The position numbers and the translations under genes are program-made. A stretch of DNA of 64,000 nucleotides from Mesobacillus jeotgali (GTDB lineage Bacteria; Bacillota; Bacilli; Bacillales; Cytobacillaceae), in the NCBI RefSeq assembly GCF_031759225.1, contig NZ_CP134494.1, forward strand, positions 4,338,501-4,402,500, read 5' to 3'. Below are positions 18,212-27,726 of this stretch, piece by piece; within the stretch, counting starts at the first letter, position 1; the number at the start of each line of letters is the position of its first letter. The notes under the pieces are model-generated. The model had not been told where the DNA came from. It saw nothing but the letters and a program-made list of their open reading frames with translations, and searched no databases.

Positions 18212-18523
18212 TTATTGGGACATACCACTCTTCTCCAGGTAGTTTTTCTTCATAACCGGATACGCCTTGAGCCTAATCCACAGGACAAAGAGGATAAAGG
18301 GGATGGTGAACAGCAGGCCGAGAAGAACGATAGGTCCGTATATGAAAGTTCCTCCGATGATGACCATAGAGTATAAGATGGGAATGATGTATACGATAAG
18401 GAATAAAATATTTAAGTACAAAAGGGACATGTATTTTCCTTTATGTAAAACAATTGATGTCTGTTTAGCGAGCAAGTGAAGTTCTTTTATTTCACGAACC
18501 GCCACTTTGATAATATTAAGCAA
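18212..18523 (-). CDS. Small membrane protein, last of the four-gene HlyD operon
   Basis: Not recognised. About 103 residues: a basic N-terminal segment (MLNIIKVAVREIKELHLLAK), then two or three hydrophobic helices (YLNILFLIVYIIPILYSMVI; YGPIVLLGLLFTIPFILFVLW) and a short charged tail. The start is TTG at 18523, eight bases after GGGAGG. It follows the 257-residue membrane protein by 51 bp and probably shares its transcript. Confidence 0.7.
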   Translation of the reverse strand: MLNIIKVAVREIKELHLLAKQTSIVLHKGKYMSLLYLNILFLIVYIIPILYSMVIIGGTFIYGPIVLLGLLFTIPFILFVLWIRLKAYPVMKKNYLEKSGMSQ

Positions 18524-18574
18524 TCATTTAGCCTCCCTCTTTTTATTAGTCTCTAAACGAAAAAAATCTCTCTG

Positions 18575-19348
18575 CTACTTTCTCCCCGTATAGGGAAAGT
18601 GGTCTGCTTTCCGCTTCTTGTTGCTGCGTGGGTTCCGACGGGAAATAACAAACGCTTTAAATTTGAACTTCCCGTAAATCAGCAGGATGAATTCTGGCAA
18701 TGCAATGGCTATTGAATACTGCAATATGATGCAGAGGAAAAGAATGAAGAACATCCCAATACTTCCCTCCATGTTCGATACGGCTCGGGATAGAGAGCCT
18801 GCAATCATCACTATTCCAAATATCCCGGCACCGGTCAGGACATTTTTCGTTTCTTTAATATTGTAGAGGCCTTCGCCTTCTTTTCTTAGCTGCCCTTGCT
18901 TAACCCTTTTGAAAGCCCGGATTGTCATCAGGAACAATAAAAGAATTCCACCTGCCATTAAGAAAAAACCAGTATTAAATATATACTGAGGTGCATCTTC
19001 CAAATCAGCGACCGTAAAAAAAAACAAGTAATAATCAATCGAAAATTTAAACGCCACGAGGGTCACAAAAATTAACTGTAATTTTTGCAGCATATAAGCA
19101 ACAGGAGTGATGGAAAATAAAATCGTCAATAGCAACTGGGCACCAAAAATAACTGTCGCGACTTTCACTGAGGTTTGAAGTAAAGAGCTCGCCAAATAAA
19201 GACCATTGATTACTCCGAATAAGGAAACAATCAAAGCTACTCCTCCAAATACAATCGCCCCCCATAAAAAACCGGGAACACTGTCAGGTCTCAAACGACC
19301 GTAGCCAGCCATTTTAATTTTATAAAAATCATCTTCTTTGACTGCCAT
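18575..19348 (-). CDS. Polytopic membrane protein, Yip1-like
   Basis: 257 residues with about six hydrophobic segments, for example PGFLWGAIVFGGVALIVSLF, VATVIFGAQLLLTILFSI, FFLMAGGILLLFLMTI and FFILFLCIILQYSIAIALPE. The C-terminus is short and very basic (RRNPRSNKKRK). No catalytic motif is visible. It has AGGAGA before the ATG at 19348. It lies between the HlyD-type adaptor gene and another membrane protein, suggesting a membrane complex; the family assignment is tentative. Confidence 0.75.
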   Translation of the reverse strand: MAVKEDDFYKIKMAGYGRLRPDSVPGFLWGAIVFGGVALIVSLFGVINGLYLASSLLQTSVKVATVIFGAQLLLTILFSITPVAYMLQKLQLIFVTLVAFKFSIDYYLFFFTVADLEDAPQYIFNTGFFLMAGGILLLFLMTIRAFKRVKQGQLRKEGEGLYNIKETKNVLTGAGIFGIVMIAGSLSRAVSNMEGSIGMFFILFLCIILQYSIAIALPEFILLIYGKFKFKAFVISRRNPRSNKKRKADHFPYTGRK

Positions 19349-19404
19349 TGCAATCTCCTAAAAATCGGGAAAGCCCTTTTACACATAGGGGGGGTCCCTT
19401 AATT

Positions 19405-20637
19405 TTATTTAAAGAATCCAACCATAACTTGTTTGAACAGGTTGCGTCTTCCTTCTTCTTTGAATGTCTTTTTGGCTAGTGTGGAAGGTTTTAGTTTGCT
19501 GAAGAATGGGCTGTCTACATCCTGGACATTTTCCGGTTTGCGTACGACAAGTTCTCCAGGTTTAGCACCTTTCTTCACTTCGGTCTTTCCGCCAATCTCT
19601 ATGCCCTTGGTGATTTTACGTTTTTCAACCTTCCCCACCTCATTCAGCACATAGATGTAACTGTTTTTCTTCCCCTTTTCCACCGACCTACCAGGAACAA
19701 CAGCGGCATTGACTACCTGGTTGGTGACGACGGAGACATCGACATGGGTTCCATGGACGAACTCTTGCTCCTCCTCTTCCAGCTCAAGCTCGATCTCGAA
19801 CGGAAATTGGCTTTCTTTTTTTACAGATGGATCGATTTCAGGGTGCTTCGCGATTTTCGTAAGAGTACCGCCGACCGTACCCTTGAACAGGTCGGATTTC
19901 ACATAGACTTCCATGCCTTCCTGGACATCTTTTAGGTCTCTTTCTGAAAAAGTCCCCTCTACTTTCGGAGTGTCCGAGATAATCGTTACAATTGGGTTGT
20001 TTAATTCATAATTGATTTTTTTCACAGAACCTGTCACTTCACTGCTGATTTCAAGCTGGTCGCTTCCATCATAGGAATCGATCATATCATCATATTTTTC
20101 GATTTCAGCCTCCGCCCTGCTTTTCTCGAGTTCTTTGTCATAAATTTCTTTCTCAATCGATACGTTCATCAAGTCGTTTGACGAACTCGCTGTCGTACCT
20201 CCTGCTACAGGCAAGCTATTGTCAGTGGTCGAGGCCGAAACGGTCTGCAGATAGAGAAGCTGCTGGATCTGCTCATCAAGCAATGTCACTTCTGTTTCCA
20301 GCTGGTCTTTCTCTGCCTCAAGCCTGGCCAATTCCCGATCGATGTTATCGGATGAATATTCAAAAAGCGGAGTTCCGACATCCACCTCGTCACCTTCTTT
20401 TACAAGAAAGCTCTTGAACTCGCTGGATTTGAGGTCATAATAGATATGGTGCTCTTCCTGTGGAGTGACGACACCTGCTGCATGCAAGGTCTCGGTCATC
20501 GTCTCCTTCCCTACCTTTGCCCAGCTATTGATGTAGGAGGAGCGTGAGGCTTTGCTGTCATCCTTGAGGGCTAAGTAAAGGTTCCCGGATACAAATAGAA
20601 TGCCTGCAGACATTAGGATGGCTGTCTTTTTCTTCAT
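19405..20637 (-). CDS. HlyD/RND-type membrane fusion (adaptor) protein
   Basis: A membrane-anchored adaptor that normally links an inner membrane exporter to the cell surface. N-terminal anchor (KKKTAILMSAGILFVSGNLY), lipoyl-like half domains (AAGVVTPQEEHH; KSFLVKEGDEVDVGTPLFEY), a long coiled coil (ELARLEAEKDQLETEVTLLD onward), then beta-barrel and C-terminal domains with VVPGRSVEKGKK and KRKITKGIEIGGKTEVKKG. The ribosome binding site GGGAGGGG supports the ATG at 20637 over the in-frame TTG at 20655. No ABC ATPase or permease is next to it; its neighbours are membrane proteins of unknown role, so the partner is unclear. Confidence 0.88.
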   Translation of the reverse strand: MKKKTAILMSAGILFVSGNLYLALKDDSKASRSSYINSWAKVGKETMTETLHAAGVVTPQEEHHIYYDLKSSEFKSFLVKEGDEVDVGTPLFEYSSDNIDRELARLEAEKDQLETEVTLLDEQIQQLLYLQTVSASTTDNSLPVAGGTTASSSNDLMNVSIEKEIYDKELEKSRAEAEIEKYDDMIDSYDGSDQLEISSEVTGSVKKINYELNNPIVTIISDTPKVEGTFSERDLKDVQEGMEVYVKSDLFKGTVGGTLTKIAKHPEIDPSVKKESQFPFEIELELEEEEQEFVHGTHVDVSVVTNQVVNAAVVPGRSVEKGKKNSYIYVLNEVGKVEKRKITKGIEIGGKTEVKKGAKPGELVVRKPENVQDVDSPFFSKLKPSTLAKKTFKEEGRRNLFKQVMVGFFK

Positions 20638-20651
20638 GTAATGCCCCTCCC

Positions 20652-21314
20652 TCAAAGAATTTTATCCATCTGGATGAATGAAAAAAGTGCTGCGAAAAGC
20701 CAGATGATTAAGTGAATCGTGAGAATCAGCAGCAAGATGATTTTCGGATTCTTGTCTGTTAGTACTTTTAAATACTTATATTCTATGAAAATAGCCCAGA
20801 TTTTGAAGATTGATATGTAAGCAAGAAAATGGATAACGAAATCATTTCCTGTTATGTGTTGAGCGATTACCCCGAAAGAGAACGGTGATGATATTTTGGT
20901 CAGGCCGAGATAAACGGCCATCGGGACAAACAAGAATTTTTCAAGAAACAAAATCGGCATGACGAATAACTGGATGGTCAGTAATCTTTTGAACTCCAGG
21001 TCAGTCACCGTCCAGAAGAACAGCGCCGGCAGGAACAGCATGATGGCGCCAAATACCAGTCCCTGAAGGATTTGCCCTGCAAGGAACAGGGATTTGTTCA
21101 TTTCATACTCTGCTCTAGGGATCGAGGTGAGTTTTTTCGATAGGTACTCAGAATCCACGCCTAAATAGGCGCTAAAACCAAAAATTAGCCCGCTCAACAG
21201 GATGAACAGGATTGTTTTTTTCCAGACTCCAGGAAATCTTTCAGCACCTCTTAGCTTATATGTATAGTGGTTATGGTTGAAAAGTCCGCGGAATACTTCT
21301 ATTCTGTTCTCCAT
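20652..21314 (-). CDS. YIP1-family membrane protein
   Basis: 220 residues with five or so transmembrane helices in the Yip1 arrangement: a polar N-terminus (FNHNHYTYKLRGAERFPGVW), then helices including TILFILLSGLIFGFSAYLGV, LQGLVFGAIMLFLPALFFW and ILLLILTIHLIIWLFAALF. First gene of the operon; its stop is 15 bases before the adaptor start. Function unknown; presumably works with the adaptor. Confidence 0.75.
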   Translation of the reverse strand: MENRIEVFRGLFNHNHYTYKLRGAERFPGVWKKTILFILLSGLIFGFSAYLGVDSEYLSKKLTSIPRAEYEMNKSLFLAGQILQGLVFGAIMLFLPALFFWTVTDLEFKRLLTIQLFVMPILFLEKFLFVPMAVYLGLTKISSPFSFGVIAQHITGNDFVIHFLAYISIFKIWAIFIEYKYLKVLTDKNPKIILLLILTIHLIIWLFAALFSFIQMDKIL

Positions 21315-21594
21315 CTCTAGTCCCCCAGATCGTTATGGCTTGTCTATCTCTATTTTATAGGAAGCATTTCTATAATTGAAATATTAACCAATGCCTCTGT
21401 AAAAGTTGGACGATAAGTCCCAGGAATTTGTTTCAACAGATTCCCCTCTCCTCGAATGACCCTTTTTTGGGTATAATAGAAGAATATGTTTTTTTCTTAT
21501 TCTGATTTTAACAAAGCTTGTCATACATACATGTCGAATTTTGGAATACATTTGGAAAAAGAACGAATAGAGCTGCATGAACGGAGGAATGGCT

Positions 21595-23229
21595 GTGGCT
21601 GTCATACCTGATCACCAGGCACCGATTTTTAAAGAAGCTGCTGAAAAATTGAATAGAATGCTCAAATCGGAGGTCGAGGAGGATGCTCGTCTTGTGCAAA
21701 AGGGGCTGATGCTTTATCGCCAGGGGACCGTCCACCATTTGAAGTATATGGTGAAGTCGATCTGGGCGACGGTCCAGGACGTGACACCGGTTCGTGTGTA
21801 CATAAATGTTGCGGAGCCTGAGGAGAGCAGCTGCACCTGCCCTGCTAATTCCTTTTGCCGCCACCGTCTTGCTGCGTTTTTCCAGGCTTATAGTGATGTG
21901 GCCAGTGTTTCCGACTGGGTCGAAGCCTGGCGCAAGCCTGCCAAGGAACAGCTGAACGCGGAAAAATGGGGACTGCAGCGTGCGAAGGATCTGGTGAAAA
22001 AGGATACTCGGACGGGACATGATTATGATAGCTGGGCCGCTTCCTTTCGGGAGAGCTTCGAGGACATCGTCAAGGGCCAGGGCGAGCCGAAAGCCTATGT
22101 CGTACCTGGGTTGTTCCGTTCCTATATTCGCCGCGTTGAGGTATCCGCTCCGCTGGAGGCTGTTTGGAAAAACCTTTATATGATTGCAGCATCGGTCCAT
22201 TCTTTTAATCTGCTCACTGATTTGGCCCGTGAATTCGGACACGAAGAAGAGCCGACAATGGATCGCTATTACCGGCCGCTGTTCGAGGATTTGTTCAATG
22301 ATGCAGAGGAATATGTCGAGCGCCTAGCTTATGGGACAATGCCGTTTTCGTTTGATACGTTTTTGGAAGAGCTAAAGGATGAGAGTATTGGCTTGACGAT
22401 GCCTGATGCATCTGTTGGCTATGACCGGATTGATTTGTATCGGCTGTTATGGGAAAAACTTTTTAAAAATGGGAGCTGGCGTGATGCCGAGCTGGCACGA
22501 CTTGAAGCATTTGGCGATGACAAGCGGGATCTGGTCGAGGAGATTGCTTTGATTCATCAACTTGTTCTAGCCAAGCAAGACGTAGAAGCGTTGAAGCGAT
22601 TCACTGCTCTTCATGTAGGTTCGCTTCCATATATGTTTTATTGGCTTGACGGCTTCCGCGTGCAGCGTGAGTGGAACCGGATGGGACCATTCATCGAATA
22701 CCTCGTCCAGCAGCTGCGGAATTATCTGAAGCACCTGAGTGATTATTATGCTTGTAAAAAATTCACCCGTTATGCGTTGAAGCTTGTCGGGACTTATACG
22801 CGTGAGATCGGCCGCGGCGAACTGTACGACCGGGCGCTGGCACAGGCAATGCCATATAGTTTTTATGAATATGAAGATTCCTTATTTGAAAAACAACAAT
22901 ACGAACAATGGGGCGAATTGCAGTCCTACTTTGGCTTTGAATATAATTCGATTTCAAACGAGCGGATTAAGGTTTTACAAAAAGTAGCTCCTGAAGTCCT
23001 GATCCCGCTGTATCACCAGATGATCGGCGATTTAGTTGAAATGAAAAACCGCAGCAGCTACAAGCAGGCCGCACGTTTGCTCAAAAAACTCCGCACGGTC
23101 TATAAAAAACTGAAGCGCGTCCCAGAATGGGAAGATTTCTTTGAAAAACTGCTCGTGAGGACAAAACGATTGAGGGCTTTCCATGAAGAATGTATGCGGA
23201 GCAAACTGATTGAGGTGGAAGAAGCATAG
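21595..23229 (+). CDS. ywqB: SWIM zinc-finger protein YwqB
   Basis: Partner of the SNF2 helicase that follows. The SWIM motif CxCxnCxH is CTCPANSFCRH near the N-terminus, a zinc-binding fold used for DNA or protein contacts. The remainder is helical with no other recognised domain. The frame opens at an ATG at 21577, but GGAGG at 21583-21587 lies only one base from the next ATG; the GTG at 21595 has the right spacing, so I start there (544 residues). Known in bacilli as the ywqB-ywqA pair; the role in B. subtilis is not well defined. The stop codon is immediately followed by a palindromic repeat and a second, decayed copy of its own tail. Confidence 0.88.
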   Translation: MAVIPDHQAPIFKEAAEKLNRMLKSEVEEDARLVQKGLMLYRQGTVHHLKYMVKSIWATVQDVTPVRVYINVAEPEESSCTCPANSFCRHRLAAFFQAYSDVASVSDWVEAWRKPAKEQLNAEKWGLQRAKDLVKKDTRTGHDYDSWAASFRESFEDIVKGQGEPKAYVVPGLFRSYIRRVEVSAPLEAVWKNLYMIAASVHSFNLLTDLAREFGHEEEPTMDRYYRPLFEDLFNDAEEYVERLAYGTMPFSFDTFLEELKDESIGLTMPDASVGYDRIDLYRLLWEKLFKNGSWRDAELARLEAFGDDKRDLVEEIALIHQLVLAKQDVEALKRFTALHVGSLPYMFYWLDGFRVQREWNRMGPFIEYLVQQLRNYLKHLSDYYACKKFTRYALKLVGTYTREIGRGELYDRALAQAMPYSFYEYEDSLFEKQQYEQWGELQSYFGFEYNSISNERIKVLQKVAPEVLIPLYHQMIGDLVEMKNRSSYKQAARLLKKLRTVYKKLKRVPEWEDFFEKLLVRTKRLRAFHEECMRSKLIEVEEA

Positions 23230-23340
23230 GGACGTACCTTTCGCTCCTTTAGTTTAGCGAAACGAAGGAAGCGCAGGGTACGTCCCCCTGCTCCAATTTC
23301 ATGAAGAATGTGCGCAAAGCACGCTGATTGAGGTGGAGTG
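23229..23340. repeat. Palindrome inserted at the ywqB end, with duplicated ywqB tail
   Basis: GGGACGTACC (23229-23238) pairs perfectly with GGTACGTCCC (23277-23286). Beyond it, 23298-23340 encodes FHEECAQSTLIEVE and a stop, nearly the same as the true end of YwqB (FHEECMRSKLIEVEEA). The palindrome is thus bracketed by a direct repeat of the gene's last 40-odd bases. A second GGGAC hairpin follows at 23370-23398. Confidence 0.75.
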
Positions 23341-23411
23341 ACGGAAGTATTTAATTTAGCAGAACGACTGGGACAAGAGAACCGTCCCCATGTCCCAAGG
23401 AGGTGCTTTTG

Positions 23412-26237
23412 ATGCTTGAGATTAAGCAGATTCATATAGATGTGCTGCCGGTTACGGGCGGGCGGTATTTTTTGAGTGCTGAGGATTTTGAGGGTTTTGA
23501 CCTTAAGCTCTCGGAGTGGAAGAAGCTTCTCTTTTTCCGCCATAAAGAGAGTTATTATGGGACGATGCTGGAGTCTGACAAATGGGGCGTTGCCGAGGGA
23601 GTGACTCTGAGCGCCTGGCAGCTGGTGACTCTGTTTGGCGAGGAGAGCTTCAATCGGCTTGTTGAGTGGGAATGGGATGACCTTGGCGATATTTGCCTGT
23701 CGACGGCCCATGCGATTTATGATGCGATCCTCGCGAAGGAGTGGCATCCTGATTTTACCCAGCTTGATGGCGAGGATTTCCGATGGAAACTTCCGGAGAG
23801 CGTGTTAGATGAATTCCATGAGCCATTCTGGGAGGAATCGTTGAAAATCAATGACGAGAATTTGCCGGTGCGTGATTTCGTAGCGGACCTATTTCATCAT
23901 AGTCTGGAGTCCTACTTCCATGAAAATGAGACGATGAAGTACTTGCTTGGCGACAAGCTTGATGTGTTGCGGAAAAAGCAGCTATCAGCTTCGCAGCTGG
24001 CTGCTTATTTTGACGAAGATCGCTGGCTTGAATGGATTGGCCTGAAGGACAATCCGGCTCCATTCTCGATTGGGATGCGCCTCGAGGAGCCAATGGATGA
24101 TCTCGGTGACTGGAAGCTTGGGTTATTTTTGCGTGGCAAGGATGAACCGATGCTGATTGAAGCCCGGGACTATGAAAGCTATCCTGCCGGCTGGGATTTA
24201 TATAGCGATAAAGTTGAGGATGAAGAGAAGCGGCTGGCATCGATTTTTCCGTGGATTGAGGAGGACGGCCGCCTGAAGTCGACTCTCACCGAGGATGAAG
24301 CTTGGATGTTTTTGACCGAGGTGAGTGAAACGCTGATTGCGCTCGGTATTGAAATCCTACTTCCTTCCTGGTGGGAAGCGATCAAGAACGCGAACCTCAA
24401 GGTGAAGGCGCGTCTGAAGGGCCAGACTGGCTACCGCCGCTCATTCGTCGGATTGAATGCGATGCTTGATTATGACTGGCGTTTTTCGATGAATGGTGTA
24501 GATTTGAGCGAAGATGATTTCCAGCGCCTCGTGAATGAAAAGCGTCGCCTTGTCTATCTAAAAGGCCGCTGGATTAAGCTTGACCATGGCTTCATCCGCC
24601 AGATTCAGGATTTGATGAAAAAAGCGGATAAGGAAGGGCTTCACATCCGCGATTTGCTTCAGCAGGAGCTATCTGATGAGGAAGAAGACGGAGAAGGAAT
24701 CGAGGACCCAAGGGCATTCGCTAAAATTCAGATTGAATTGAACCGCCACTGGAAGCAGATGATGAAGCAACTGTCGGAAACGAAGGAAATCCCCGATATG
24801 CCGGTCCCTGCTGGCCTGCATGGTGAGCTGCGCCCATATCAGAAGCTCGGGATGAACTGGCTGCTGTTTTTGCGGAAATATGGATTCGGCGCCTTGCTTG
24901 CCGATGACATGGGACTTGGGAAAACGATTCAGCTGATTTCTTATATTCTGTCGGTAAAAGAGCAGGAAAACAGCGATCATCCCGCGTTGATCATCTGCCC
25001 GACTTCTGTTCTCGGAAACTGGCAGAAAGAGATCGAACGTTTCGCGCCTGATTTGCGCGTCCACCTTCATTACGGGCCGAACCGCCTGAAGGGCACCATT
25101 TTTACCGAAGAAGCTACAGGCTCGGATATCGTGCTGACCTCCTATGGCCTGACGCACCTCGATTTCGAGGATCTTGAAAGCATTGAATGGAGCAGCATCG
25201 CCATTGACGAGGCACAGAATATCAAGAATGCCGATACGAAGCAGTCCCGTGCGGTGAGGAAGCTGAAGGGCAAGCACCATATCGCCCTGACCGGAACGCC
25301 GATGGAAAACCGCCTGTCTGAGCTGTGGTCGATTTTCGATTTTACCAACCGCGGCTATCTTGGCAGCGCGGGGCAGTTCCAGAAGCAGTTCATCCTGCCG
25401 ATTGAAAAAGAAGACAAGAAGGAAAAAATCCGCCAGCTTCAGTCTCTGATCAAGCCTTTCCTCTTGAGACGCACGAAAAAGGATGAAGAAGTGGCGCTGA
25501 ACCTCCCTGACAAGGTCGAACAGAAGGAATACTGCCCGCTGTCTGCGGAGCAGGCTTCTTTATACGAGCAGCTTGTAAAAGACACCTTTGCCCAGATTGA
25601 AACGCTATCGAGCTTCGAGCGCAAAGGCTTGATTTTACAGTTGCTGAGCAGGCTGAAGCAGCTGTGCAACCATCCTGCTTTGTATTTGAAAGAGGAGAAT
25701 CCGAAGCAGCTGGTCGACCGTTCTGCGAAGATGGAGAAGATGATCGAGCTGGTGAGCGCTGTCCTCGAACAGGAAGAAAGCTGCATCATTTTTACCCAGT
25801 ATATTGGAATGGGCGAGATGATCCAGGCCGCGCTGAAAAAGAAATTCGGCATTGATGTTCCGTTCCTGAACGGGAGCCTGCCGAAGACGAAGCGGGATGA
25901 ATTGATCACGAAATTCCAGAACCGCGAATTCCCTGTGTTCCTGCTGTCTCTGAAGGCCGGCGGCACCGGGTTGAACCTGACTGCAGCAAACCATGTTGTC
26001 CATTACGACCGCTGGTGGAATCCGGCCGTCGAAAATCAGGCAACCGACCGAGCCTACCGCATCGGACAGAGCCGCTTCGTGCACGTGCACAAGCTGATCA
26101 GCACCGGAACACTCGAGGAAAAAATCGACGCCATGCTCGAGAAGAAGCAGTCACTGAACGACCAGATCATCCAGAGCGACAGCTGGATCACCGAGCTGTC
26201 GACCGATGAACTGCATGAGTTGGTGTTTTTGTCATAA
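23412..26237 (+). CDS. ywqA: SNF2-family DNA helicase / translocase YwqA
   Basis: A 941-residue ATP-driven DNA translocase. After a 430-residue bacterial SNF2-associated N-terminal region come the helicase motifs: Q/I region ELRPYQKLGMNWL, Walker A LLADDMGLGKTIQLISY, Ia ALIICPTSVLGNWQKEI, II AIDEAQNIKN, III LTGTPMENRLSELWSIFDF, and in the second lobe IIFTQYIGMG, LKAGGTGLNLTAANHVVHYD and DRAYRIGQSR. AAGGAGG ends at 23403, so the ATG at 23412 is preferred over the upstream in-frame GTG at 23403, which overlaps that site. Probably co-transcribed with ywqB, acting in repair or recombination. Confidence 0.95.
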   Translation: MLEIKQIHIDVLPVTGGRYFLSAEDFEGFDLKLSEWKKLLFFRHKESYYGTMLESDKWGVAEGVTLSAWQLVTLFGEESFNRLVEWEWDDLGDICLSTAHAIYDAILAKEWHPDFTQLDGEDFRWKLPESVLDEFHEPFWEESLKINDENLPVRDFVADLFHHSLESYFHENETMKYLLGDKLDVLRKKQLSASQLAAYFDEDRWLEWIGLKDNPAPFSIGMRLEEPMDDLGDWKLGLFLRGKDEPMLIEARDYESYPAGWDLYSDKVEDEEKRLASIFPWIEEDGRLKSTLTEDEAWMFLTEVSETLIALGIEILLPSWWEAIKNANLKVKARLKGQTGYRRSFVGLNAMLDYDWRFSMNGVDLSEDDFQRLVNEKRRLVYLKGRWIKLDHGFIRQIQDLMKKADKEGLHIRDLLQQELSDEEEDGEGIEDPRAFAKIQIELNRHWKQMMKQLSETKEIPDMPVPAGLHGELRPYQKLGMNWLLFLRKYGFGALLADDMGLGKTIQLISYILSVKEQENSDHPALIICPTSVLGNWQKEIERFAPDLRVHLHYGPNRLKGTIFTEEATGSDIVLTSYGLTHLDFEDLESIEWSSIAIDEAQNIKNADTKQSRAVRKLKGKHHIALTGTPMENRLSELWSIFDFTNRGYLGSAGQFQKQFILPIEKEDKKEKIRQLQSLIKPFLLRRTKKDEEVALNLPDKVEQKEYCPLSAEQASLYEQLVKDTFAQIETLSSFERKGLILQLLSRLKQLCNHPALYLKEENPKQLVDRSAKMEKMIELVSAVLEQEESCIIFTQYIGMGEMIQAALKKKFGIDVPFLNGSLPKTKRDELITKFQNREFPVFLLSLKAGGTGLNLTAANHVVHYDRWWNPAVENQATDRAYRIGQSRFVHVHKLISTGTLEEKIDAMLEKKQSLNDQIIQSDSWITELSTDELHELVFLS

Positions 26238-26273
26238 AAAAGAAGCACAGGGAGCAGTTCACAATCCCTGTGC
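26237..26273 (-). terminator. Terminator of the 26276-26836 gene
   Basis: GCACAGGGA (26245-26253) pairs with TCCCTGTGC (26265-26273), followed on the minus strand by TTCTTTTTTAT; it may also stop transcripts from ywqA. Confidence 0.75.
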
Positions 26274-26275
26274 CT

Positions 26276-26836
26276 CTACCTATAATAAAAATGAAAAACA
26301 TAATTTTTGTGCCCTGAAGGCGTACCTAAATCTATTCTTCCCACAAAATAACCAGGCTCTTTCGGTAATATGACTGTTTCCAGGTATTCATTCTTAAAAT
26401 CTTTAAATATAAGCTTTATTTCTCCAGGTCCCAAACTATGACCATCTTTTGTGTACCCCCCAGATACACTCCTTCTTACTCCCCCTCCAGGTCCTTCTTT
26501 GAATTCCAGCTCGCCGGACGGCATGATTTTTTTTACAGTAAGCTTTGAACCTATATCAAATTCAGCCGCTATTTTTCCTTCAAGCGCTTCTTCCTCAGTT
26601 ACATTTTCACATGAACTCGGGCCAACTTCTGTTTTTTCCTCTTTCTCGCTTACCTCTTTACACTGGCCGTATTCATATAGTTTTAACTTTTGTTCACCGA
26701 CACGGACAACAGGAAGGTAGTTCAAATGGACAAAATCTTTCTCCTGCTCCTTTGCTTCCAACATCCGTTCGTAACCTGTAAAGATCATTAATCCTGCTGC
26801 GGCTGCTATAAAGCCTAATAACATTACTTTTTTCAT
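26276..26836 (-). CDS. Membrane-anchored extracytoplasmic protein of unknown function
   Basis: Not recognised. From the ATG at 26836 (after GGGGGG) 186 residues begin MKKVMLLGFIAAAAGLMIF, one uncleaved or cleaved hydrophobic segment, then a polar domain with two Cys (QCKEV; SSCENV) that may form a disulfide, and a beta-rich end (GYFVGRIDLGTP...YVFHFYYR). An upstream ATG-less extension to 26893 is unlikely. No partner genes; sits between ywqA and ssbB. Confidence 0.75.
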   Translation of the reverse strand: MKKVMLLGFIAAAAGLMIFTGYERMLEAKEQEKDFVHLNYLPVVRVGEQKLKLYEYGQCKEVSEKEEKTEVGPSSCENVTEEEALEGKIAAEFDIGSKLTVKKIMPSGELEFKEGPGGGVRRSVSGGYTKDGHSLGPGEIKLIFKDFKNEYLETVILPKEPGYFVGRIDLGTPSGHKNYVFHFYYR

Positions 26837-27116
26837 ACAGTGCCCCCCTGTGAAATAACTATATGATATATTCGCATAATATAGGTTTAACACCTTCCAT
26901 AAATTTGAAAACAGAGTGAAATTTTACTTCTGTTTAGGAAACTCCTTTCTTCTATTCAATATTGATTGAGAGATTCGATGTTCAACATAAAAAAACCGAC
27001 TTAATCAGCCGGCATCAAAATTAGAGGGTTTATTGGAGATCGGGTTTATTGGATTTATCTCTTATAGGTCCTTTGTGAGGGAATGATGAGGAAAAATTCG
27101 CAAGTGTTGTTTATTC

Positions 27117-27323
27117 TTATTTCCGCACATATTCTTTTCTATTGGAATTAGGTCGTGGTGGTTCGGCAATAAAGGAGTAGACTCGATTGATCTGCTGTTC
27201 TTTAGAGGCGATTTCGAGCTGGCGGACACGCTTGGTGAGTTCGTCGATCTTCTCATTGTTTTTCCCAACCATTTTAATCAGGCTGACTAGCAGCTTTTCG
27301 ATTGTGTCGGTTTCATTATGCAA
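27117..27323 (-). CDS. Small coiled-coil protein downstream of ssbB
   Basis: 68 residues, starting at a TTG at 27323 that overlaps the end of ssbB by eight bases, with GAGGAG inside the ssbB sequence as its ribosome binding site. The N-terminal half is a heptad-rich helix ([31 protein letters not shown]), the C-terminal half basic. Translational coupling to ssbB suggests a real gene; function unknown. 26894-27116 holds no gene. Confidence 0.55.
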   Translation of the reverse strand: MHNETDTIEKLLVSLIKMVGKNNEKIDELTKRVRQLEIASKEQQINRVYSFIAEPPRPNSNRKEYVRK

Positions 27324-27726
27324 AAGGAAGCTCCTCTCTTTGTGGAACAGGCTGAGGCTGCCGTGGTGCTTGAGGAGCCTGCTGTGTCGTCTCCCTAGTT
27401 CCCGCAGGTTTTGAGCTCAAAAATCTGACTCCTTCTGCAACCACTTCTGTCACATAGACACGTTTGCCTTCCTGGTTATCATAGTTTCTCGTCTGGATTC
27501 GACCAGTGACACCTAGCACTGCTCCTTTTTTACAGTAATTCACCGTGTTCTCGGCCGTCTTGCCCCAGAGGATGCAGTGGACAAAATCAGCTTCGATTTC
27601 CCCGCTGGCATTTTTGTAATGCCGGTTTACAGCAAGCGTAATATTTGATACTGCCTTGCCATCAGGAGTGTACCTGAGGTCTGGATCCTTAGTCAGTCTG
27701 CCGACTAGTGTAACTTGATTGATCAC
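27316..27726 (-). CDS. ssbB: Single-stranded DNA-binding protein SsbB/YwpH
   Basis: OB-fold protein that coats single-stranded DNA; the SsbB paralogue of bacilli serves transformation and recombination. The 136 residues from the GTG at 27726 begin [20 protein letters not shown] and contain the conserved [22 protein letters not shown] and [13 protein letters not shown] Gln/Pro-rich linker leads to an acidic-hydrophobic tip (REELPFA) like the partner-binding C-terminal tip of SSBs. The frame extends 56 codons upstream, but AAAGGAG eight bases before the GTG and homology fix the start. Position beside ywpF matches B. subtilis. Confidence 0.92.
   Translation of the reverse strand: MINQVTLVGRLTKDPDLRYTPDGKAVSNITLAVNRHYKNASGEIEADFVHCILWGKTAENTVNYCKKGAVLGVTGRIQTRNYDNQEGKRVYVTEVVAEGVRFLSSKPAGTRETTQQAPQAPRQPQPVPQREELPFA

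Noticed and set aside
21508..22242. Long minus-strand open frame (244 codons) opposite ywqB
   Set aside because: Antisense shadow of the GC-richer ywqB frame; no ribosome binding site or recognisable domain.
24669..26090. Several long minus-strand open frames opposite ywqA
   Set aside because: They lie entirely within the clear SNF2 helicase and show no protein-like conservation.
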